Assembly (NCBI GenBank): GCA_020852075.1
Contig: JADZBN010000044.1
Location: 1 to 32,411 of the forward strand
Origin: Bacteroidia bacterium
GTDB lineage: Bacteria > Bacteroidota > Bacteroidia > AKYH767-A > 2013-40CM-41-45
Reading direction: 5' to 3'
DNA length: 32,411 nucleotides
In this document: one piece after another, positions 26,969 through 32,411 of the stretch
Numbering within the stretch: the stretch's first letter is position 1
How the letters are laid out: every line of letters begins with the position of its first letter
The notes under the pieces: model-generated
What the model was told of the DNA's origin: nothing
Seen by the model: only the letters and a program-made list of their open reading frames with translations
Database searches by the model: none
Translations under genes and position numbers: made by a program

Positions 26969-28360
26969 ATGACCAATATGATTCCGATTCGAGTGGCTGA
27001 ACTCTTTGGTATCCCAGGTGATGGACGTGTGGTTACGGTGAAGGGGTGGGTAAGGACCAAAAGAGGAAACAGGCAGATTTCCTTTATCGCATTAAACGAT
27101 GGATCCGTAATCCATTCTGTACAAGTTGTGGTGGATATCGCCAGACACGGGGAAGAATTTCTCAGGAAAATAAACACAGGAGCCTGCATATCGGTCACCG
27201 GAAAACTGGTAACATCCCAGGGGCAGGGGCAGGCTTTTGAAATTCAGGCAGACCACATTGAAGTTCTTGGCGGTGCAGATGAAACCTATCCGTTGCAAAA
27301 AAAGGGACACTCACTGGAATTTCTCAGGGAGATTGCTCATCTCAGGCCGCGAACCAATACATTCGGAGCGGTATTCCGTATCCGGCACCACCTTTCGTTT
27401 GCCATCCACAAGTATTTTAATGACAATGGATTTTTCTGTCTTCATGCGCCGATAATTACAGGATCGGATGCAGAGGGCGCGGGAGAAATGTTTCAGGTTA
27501 CTACCCTGAATATTTCGAATCCTCCAAGGAATGAAGACGGCAGTGTTAATTTCAGGGAGGATTTTTTCGGGAAGCCGGCTAACCTGACCGTATCGGGTCA
27601 ACTTGAGGCAGAACTTGCAGCGCTCGCTTTGGGTAAGGTATATACATTCGGCCCGACATTCCGGGCAGAAAATTCAAATACCCCGAGGCATCTTGCCGAA
27701 TTCTGGATGATAGAACCGGAAGTGGCTTTTAATGACATCTGGAATAACATGGATCTGGCGGAAGATTTTTTAAAATTTCTGGTAAAATATGCCCTTGAGC
27801 ATTGTCATGATGATCTTGAATTTCTTAATAACCTTTATGATAAAGAACTTCTGACCCGGCTGAGGTTCGTGGTTGAAAATCCTTTTGAACGTTTGTCCTA
27901 TTCCGAAGCCACCAACGTGCTTATTAAATCCGGAAAAAAATTCGAGTTCCCGGTCCGGTGGGGCACTGATCTTCAGAAGGAACATGAAAACTTTCTTGTG
28001 GATTATTTCAAACGTCCGGCAATCCTGACCGATTATCCAAAGGAAATCAAGGCGTTTTACATGAAGCAAAATGATGATGGAAAAACCGTTCGGGCAATGG
28101 ACATTCTGTTTCCCTGGATTGGTGAAATTATCGGCGGATCCCAGCGGGAGGAAAACTATGATGCGTTATTGGGAAGAATTCATGAATTGCAAATTCCGGA
28201 AAAAGACCTCTGGTGGTACCTTGACACACGGAAATTCGGCAGCTGTGTACACAGCGGGTTCGGGCTTGGATTTGAAAGGCTGATACTTTTTGTAACCGGA
28301 ATGACCAATATCAGAGATGTCATTCCGTTTCCACGAACACCTAAAAATGCAGAGTTTTAA
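26969..28360 (+). CDS. asnS: Asparaginyl-tRNA synthetase
   Basis: Class II synthetase charging tRNA-Asn; 463 residues from the ATG at 26969, matching the family. A second ATG at 26978 is equally possible, and a start at 26819 would add 50 unrelated residues overlapping the terminator of the PKD gene. The OB fold ([25 protein letters not shown]) is followed by the core: [33 protein letters not shown] (motif 2) and the end [29 protein letters not shown] (motif 3), all typical. Convergent with the next gene. Confidence 0.96.
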   Translation: MTNMIPIRVAELFGIPGDGRVVTVKGWVRTKRGNRQISFIALNDGSVIHSVQVVVDIARHGEEFLRKINTGACISVTGKLVTSQGQGQAFEIQADHIEVLGGADETYPLQKKGHSLEFLREIAHLRPRTNTFGAVFRIRHHLSFAIHKYFNDNGFFCLHAPIITGSDAEGAGEMFQVTTLNISNPPRNEDGSVNFREDFFGKPANLTVSGQLEAELAALALGKVYTFGPTFRAENSNTPRHLAEFWMIEPEVAFNDIWNNMDLAEDFLKFLVKYALEHCHDDLEFLNNLYDKELLTRLRFVVENPFERLSYSEATNVLIKSGKKFEFPVRWGTDLQKEHENFLVDYFKRPAILTDYPKEIKAFYMKQNDDGKTVRAMDILFPWIGEIIGGSQREENYDALLGRIHELQIPEKDLWWYLDTRKFGSCVHSGFGLGFERLILFVTGMTNIRDVIPFPRTPKNAEF

Positions 28361-28391
28361 TTCCTGCTGAAAGTCAGGCCCTGAGAAATTT

Positions 28392-28910
28392 TTATTGTAT
28401 TTTGAATCGTACGGTAATACCGACATCAAGCCATTCAGGGCCCGGGTTTAACAGGCTGTAATACGGATTGACATCAAGCCCAACCGTAAAGGGAAGTTTT
28501 CGGGTATTGTATTCCAGGGCGAACATGGCATCCACCCCCGCTGCAAGGGTATTCACGTCATAATAAAGGGGATTACCCGATTCAATCCGGTAATAGCGAT
28601 CACGGAAAAGTCCGGCATGGCCACCCACACCGAAAACTATATCCACAGGTATCTGGAGCATGGAATTGAAAATGGGAAGTTGTTTTACAAAATATCCTTT
28701 AGTCATCCATCCTCCGTTTGCTTCCCGGGTAAACCCTCCGAATAACTGGATACCCACATTACTCCGCGCATCAAAAAAATGTTTTATATCAATTCCTGAT
28801 GCAAATTTTCCTGCCCGTCCTCCAACGGCTGAGGTATATTGTGCATGTGCTTTTGAAATCAAAAGTGTCAGGAGCGTACCAAGGCAAAGAACCAGCAATA
28901 ATCTTTTCAT
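28392..28910 (-). CDS. Small outer-membrane beta-barrel protein
   Basis: 172 residues. A signal peptide (MKRLLLVLCLGTLLTLLISKAHAQ) is followed by a short barrel pattern: SAVGGRAGKFASGIDIKHFF, VGIQLFGGF, VDIVFGVGGHAGLF, AAGVDAMFALEY, FTVGLDVNPYYSL and the terminal strand LDVGITVRFKIQ. It resembles small opacity-type barrels common in Bacteroidota; function is not recognised. An AAATTTTG sequence (28944-28937) one base off the -7 consensus lies 27 bp upstream. Its end faces asnS across 31 bp. Confidence 0.75.
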   Translation of the reverse strand: MKRLLLVLCLGTLLTLLISKAHAQYTSAVGGRAGKFASGIDIKHFFDARSNVGIQLFGGFTREANGGWMTKGYFVKQLPIFNSMLQIPVDIVFGVGGHAGLFRDRYYRIESGNPLYYDVNTLAAGVDAMFALEYNTRKLPFTVGLDVNPYYSLLNPGPEWLDVGITVRFKIQ

Positions 28911-29113
28911 GTCAGGGGAATTTTTCCCTTGTTACGCAAAATTTGCCGTTACGGACTATTTATCCGCGGGCCATTTGATGCCCGCATTACGCTTGTAAGA
29001 ATCAGACGGAATTAATAATAAAATCTTCGCTTCTTACTAAATAGGAGGCTACGGAAGCCCACACCGGAATAAAACCGTTGTAAGGTTTTATACTAATAAA
29101 AAATAAATCACCC

Positions 29114-29134
29114 AAAAAGCGCCTGAATCAGGCG
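29114..29134 (-). terminator. Rho-independent terminator overlapping the stop of the FdhF/YdeP-like gene
   Basis: On the minus strand CGCCTG-ATT-CAGGCG is followed by CTTTTTGG. The hairpin includes the TGA stop codon, so termination occurs right at the end of the gene. The stem is short (6 bp) but GC-rich. Confidence 0.6.
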
Positions 29135-31455
29135 GATGTGGCGGGAGTATGCCTCCGGAGATGAATCACAACCGACTTGGAGACAGGAGTATTGCTCTTG
29201 TCTGCAACACTTTCAACCGGAACAAGAACATTGGCTTCAGGAAAATAGGTAGCAGCACATTGTTCGGGAATACTGTATGGTATAACAATAAATTTATGTG
29301 CCACTCTTTCCCTTCCGGATGCATTGCTGAAAAGGTCCACAACATCTCCCTGTTTAAAGCCCAGTGAAGCCGCATCCTTTTCATTCAGAAAAATCACGCG
29401 GCGTTCGTTATACACACCACGGTACCTGTCGTTCAGGCCGTAAATTGTTGTGTTAAACTGATCGTGGCTGCGGATGGTCATCATAAGAAGTTCTCCAGGT
29501 TTCAGGGCAACGGGTTCCAGTTCGGCAATTCCTAATTCGGCTTTGCCTGACAAGGTGTTGAATTTCCCTTCCCGTGAGGAATTGGGCAGATAGAATCCTC
29601 CCAGCTTCCTGACCTTTTCATTGTAATTCTCAAAACCGGGAATGGTTTTTTCAATGGCAACCCTTATATGATCGTAATGCTGAAGAAAAGAGTCCCAATT
29701 TACGGGAGATGCATCTCCAAAAAGCGCCTTTGCCATCCGGCATACAATCACAGGTTCACTCAACAGGTGCTCCGACACCGGTTTAAGATTCCCCCGCGAA
29801 AGCTGCACCACGCCCATAGAATTTTCACAACTGACAAATTGCTGTTCACCATTCAGCATATCTGAATCACTTCGGCCATAGGTAGGAAGTATGATGGCTT
29901 CCCGGCCATGAACCAGGTGGCTTCGGTTCAGCTTGGTTGAAATTTGTACTGTCAGGCTGCACTTTCTCAGCGCATCCGCCGTATATAAAGTATCGGGTGT
30001 GGCAGAGAGGAAATTTCCCCCCATGGCAATAAATACTTTTGCCTTTCCGGAATACATTGCATGAATACAGTCCACCGTATCGTATCCGTGTTTACGGGGA
30101 GGTTCAAAACCAAATACATTTTTAATACTGTCAAGGAATTTCTCCGAAGGTTTTTCATATATACCCATGGTGCGGTCACCCTGAACATTGCTATGACCCC
30201 TGACAGGGCATGTTCCGCTGCCGGGCTTCCCTATACTCCCCTTGAGTAAGAGCAGGTTCACCAGTTCGCGGATGGTGTTTACCGCATTCTTATGCTGGGT
30301 AAGGCCCATCGCCCAGCAGGCAATAATTCTTTTGCTGTTCCTCAGAATATCTGCCGTTTCTTTTAATTGTTTCTCCGGGATGCCGCAACAGGCCATGAGG
30401 TCAGACAGGTGATATTTTTTCAGATGGTTCACATATTCCTCATATCCCTTAACATGATCGCGGATAAAATCGTTGTCGAATACAGTTCCCGGATGTTTTG
30501 CTTCTTCATCCAGAAGAATTTTTATCAGGGCTTTTATCAGAGCAATATCTCCGTTGATTTTCACCTGCAAAAACAGATCCGTAAGCCGGGACTTGATGCC
30601 CAGAATTCCTTTGACAGTCTGGGGGTTATTGAATCCCATCAGTCCGGTTTCCGGCAGCGGATTTATGGAGATAATTTTTGCGCCATTTTCTTTTGCCTTC
30701 TGAAGTGCTGTCAGCATTCGCGGATGATTCGTACCGGGATTTTGTCCAAGAATCATGATTACTTCCGCCTTGTAAAAATCATCCAGGGTCACACTGCCCT
30801 TTCCGATACCAAGCGATTCATTCAGTGCCACACCGCTGGATTCATGGCACATGTTTGAACAATCGGGCAGGTTGTTGGTTCCATATTGCCTCGCAAACAA
30901 CTGGTACAGGAAGGCCGCTTCATTACTGGTTCTTCCTGAAGTATAAAATACTGCCTCATCGGGAGATGCCAGGGATTTAAGGTGGTATGAAATTTTTGTA
31001 AACGCCTCCTCCCAGGACAGGGGCTGATAATGTGTGGCACCGGCAGGAAGATACAATGGTTCGGCAATTCTTCCCTTTTTCCCGATTTCATAGTCATTCA
31101 GCCTGGATAATTCTTCCACACTGTGTTGGGCAAAAAATGATGCGGTAAGTCTTTTGGTAGTGGCTTCTTCAGCTACGGCCTTTGCGCCATTTTCACAATA
31201 TTCAGCAATGGGAGATCTGTGATCATCGGGGTCCGGCCATGCACAGCTTGGGCAATCATAGCCGCCTTTCTGGTTAAGTCTGAGCAGGGCTTTCATCCCC
31301 CTGAGGGCATTCATTTCACTGAATACATGTTCTGCCGATACAATAACAGCCTGCGTTCCCGCGGCAGCATGTTTCAGTTTACCCAGTTTCAATCCCGTAA
31401 ACCGTTCCGGATTTTCGGCATTGGACAACGTACTATCTGATTGATCTTCGGTCAT
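29128..31455 (-). CDS. FdhF/YdeP family molybdopterin oxidoreductase (formate dehydrogenase alpha-like)
   Basis: About 775 residues from the ATG at 31455 (a GTG at 31482 is a weaker option). A large molybdopterin-binding enzyme of the YdeP subfamily. An N-terminal YDCPSCAWPDPDD (CxxC at about 68-71) stands in for the usual four-Cys iron-sulfur motif; SNMCHESSGVALNESLGIGKG carries a Cys (about 203) at the position of the Mo-ligating Sec/Cys of FdhF; LGQNPGTNHPRM and NVQGDRTMGI fit cofactor-binding segments. True formate activity is not proven: E. coli YdeP is linked to acid resistance. No electron-transfer subunit is adjacent, but fdhD lies just upstream on the same strand. Confidence 0.88.
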   Translation of the reverse strand: MTEDQSDSTLSNAENPERFTGLKLGKLKHAAAGTQAVIVSAEHVFSEMNALRGMKALLRLNQKGGYDCPSCAWPDPDDHRSPIAEYCENGAKAVAEEATTKRLTASFFAQHSVEELSRLNDYEIGKKGRIAEPLYLPAGATHYQPLSWEEAFTKISYHLKSLASPDEAVFYTSGRTSNEAAFLYQLFARQYGTNNLPDCSNMCHESSGVALNESLGIGKGSVTLDDFYKAEVIMILGQNPGTNHPRMLTALQKAKENGAKIISINPLPETGLMGFNNPQTVKGILGIKSRLTDLFLQVKINGDIALIKALIKILLDEEAKHPGTVFDNDFIRDHVKGYEEYVNHLKKYHLSDLMACCGIPEKQLKETADILRNSKRIIACWAMGLTQHKNAVNTIRELVNLLLLKGSIGKPGSGTCPVRGHSNVQGDRTMGIYEKPSEKFLDSIKNVFGFEPPRKHGYDTVDCIHAMYSGKAKVFIAMGGNFLSATPDTLYTADALRKCSLTVQISTKLNRSHLVHGREAIILPTYGRSDSDMLNGEQQFVSCENSMGVVQLSRGNLKPVSEHLLSEPVIVCRMAKALFGDASPVNWDSFLQHYDHIRVAIEKTIPGFENYNEKVRKLGGFYLPNSSREGKFNTLSGKAELGIAELEPVALKPGELLMMTIRSHDQFNTTIYGLNDRYRGVYNERRVIFLNEKDAASLGFKQGDVVDLFSNASGRERVAHKFIVIPYSIPEQCAATYFPEANVLVPVESVADKSNTPVSKSVVIHLRRHTPATSA

Positions 31456-31534
31456 TTTTTCCCGGTTAAATATTATTAACACCGCTGCAGATCCTGTCTC
31501 CGTTCCGGGTAATCAGCCGGTGAGAAGCTATTCC

Positions 31535-31561
31535 GGTAATACCTGCCGGCATTGCAGTACC
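31535..31561. promoter_or_regulatory. Imperfect inverted repeat between fdhD and the oxidoreductase gene
   Basis: GGTA...TACC encloses CTGC/GCAG with an unpaired ATAC/GTAT step, 80 bp before the ATG at 31455. It is the only structured element noticed in this 212-bp gap; no promoter box was found there, so the pair may be co-transcribed. Confidence 0.25.
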
Positions 31562-31667
31562 CCGGATGGATGATATACAAACCCGGTCATGCAGAAGGGT
31601 GCGTATAGTATCCGCGGATCATCTCCCAAAAAATCATGGTATGCGTTATCTCCGGTTCTTACGATTT

Positions 31668-32411
31668 TCATGAATGAATCCGATGATTTCCGGTGTACAC
31701 ATTACAACGGTTTCCGCGAAGGAATCCCACGAGTGATATGCCTGTTTCCTTTGCCATTTGAACGGCCAGGTTAGAGGGTACGCCAACCGATGCGACCACA
31801 GGGATGCCGGCCATGGCGGCTTTTTGAACAAGATCAAAACTTGCTCTGCCACTCAAAAGTAACAAATAGCGGCTCAGCGGCAAAATGGATTTTCCCATTG
31901 CGGCCCCGATAACTTTATCAAGTGCATTATGCCGGCCGATATCTTCCCTGATGAGTACCACATTCCCCGTTTCGTCGAACAGGGCGGAAGCATGCAGCCC
32001 TCCGGTATAATCAAAAACATTCTGTGATTTACGGAGTTTATCCGGCAATGTAAGGAGAGTAGAAAGAGAGATACTGAAATTGCTGGTGGCAACAGGGTTA
32101 GCTGAAATAGACTTTACTGCTTCAATGGATGTTTTTCCGCATACTCCACAACCTGAAGTAGTATAAAAATTCCGTTTTAACCTGCCGATATCCGGTATCA
32201 GCCCTTCCCTGAGTTTCAGCTTTACTATGTTTTCCGCTTCGTCGGCTTTTCCTCTGTCGTTACAATAGCGGATAGAAACAACATCACCGGTATCTCTGAT
32301 TATTCCTTCCGTAAACAAAAAACCCAGGCAAAGTTCAAAGTCATTTCCGGGTGTTCTCATCGTTACAGAAATACCTGTTTCTTCCCGGTCACCGGCGTTC
32401 CAGGCCTGAAG
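31668..32411 (-). CDS. fdhD: Formate dehydrogenase accessory sulfurtransferase FdhD, 5' end outside window
   Basis: FdhD passes sulfur from a cysteine desulfurase to the bis-MGD molybdenum cofactor of formate dehydrogenases. The frame is open to the window edge, so the N-terminus is missing; visible are 17 codons before the internal Met of VTMRTPGNDFELCLGFLFTEG. The sulfur-carrying Cys pair is in SGCGVCGK (codons 32150-32148 and 32141-32139). VFDYTGGLHASALF, EDIGRHNALDKVIG, LLLSGRASFDLVQKA and GFLRGNRCNVYTG are all family signatures. It is followed by its likely client, the FdhF/YdeP-like enzyme. Confidence 0.95.
   Translation of the reverse strand, partial: LQAWNAGDREETGISVTMRTPGNDFELCLGFLFTEGIIRDTGDVVSIRYCNDRGKADEAENIVKLKLREGLIPDIGRLKRNFYTTSGCGVCGKTSIEAVKSISANPVATSNFSISLSTLLTLPDKLRKSQNVFDYTGGLHASALFDETGNVVLIREDIGRHNALDKVIGAAMGKSILPLSRYLLLLSGRASFDLVQKAAMAGIPVVASVGVPSNLAVQMAKETGISLVGFLRGNRCNVYTGNHRIHS

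Overview
The window looks like a chromosomal segment of a type IX secretion (T9SS)-bearing Bacteroidota bacterium of moderate GC. The evidence is three exported proteins carrying T9SS sorting domains (one CHU_C/type B, two type A), several -7 boxes of the Bacteroidota form TAnnTTTG, a BrxA/BrxB-family thiol protein, small outer-membrane barrels and the gene order DUF177-rpmF-plsX-fabH...accB-accC. The finer lineage (Chitinophagales-like?) is a guess. I see no tRNA, rRNA, CRISPR array, insertion sequence, integrase or phage gene; this is mostly housekeeping DNA with lineage-specific surface genes.

Layout. Positions 1-5228 (minus) hold most of a giant alpha-2-macroglobulin-like lipoprotein with an intact thioester motif; its 3' end lies outside. 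Then come aspS (minus), a small outer-membrane barrel (minus), tadA (plus), two tandem single-domain response regulators (minus), a very short exported CHU_C protein (minus), a bacilliredoxin (plus) and a PlsC-type acyltransferase (minus). Positions 11594-18226 (plus) form a lipid-synthesis block: DUF177/YceD, rpmF, plsX, fabH, a FadL-like outer-membrane protein ending in a strong terminator, then accB-accC behind their own well-formed promoter. Positions 18240-22465 (minus) hold an LTA-synthase-like membrane phosphotransferase preceded by a three-CUB T9SS protein cut by an in-frame TGA. After that come dxs (minus), a five-repeat PKD T9SS protein (plus) with a terminator, asnS (plus), a small barrel (minus), an FdhF/YdeP-type molybdopterin oxidoreductase (minus) and the 5'-truncated fdhD (minus).

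How the genes fit together. PlsX, FabH, AccB, AccC and PlsC cover acetyl-CoA carboxylation, the first condensation, and entry of acyl groups into phospholipid; the FadL-like porin inside this block suggests a link with uptake of hydrophobic compounds. FdhD would sulfurate the molybdenum cofactor of the adjacent FdhF/YdeP-like enzyme. The macroglobulin, CUB, PKD and CHU_C proteins and the LtaS-like enzyme are envelope or surface functions.

The most notable signals are: a single TGA separating a CUB protein from its own T9SS sorting domain in the same frame; a FadL-type gene inside the fatty-acid cluster; an almost bare CHU_C sorting domain with its own signal peptide; an 87-residue PKD repeat with four regularly placed cysteines per unit; and mutually exclusive hairpins in the leader of the CUB gene. 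I found no convincing entirely new system.
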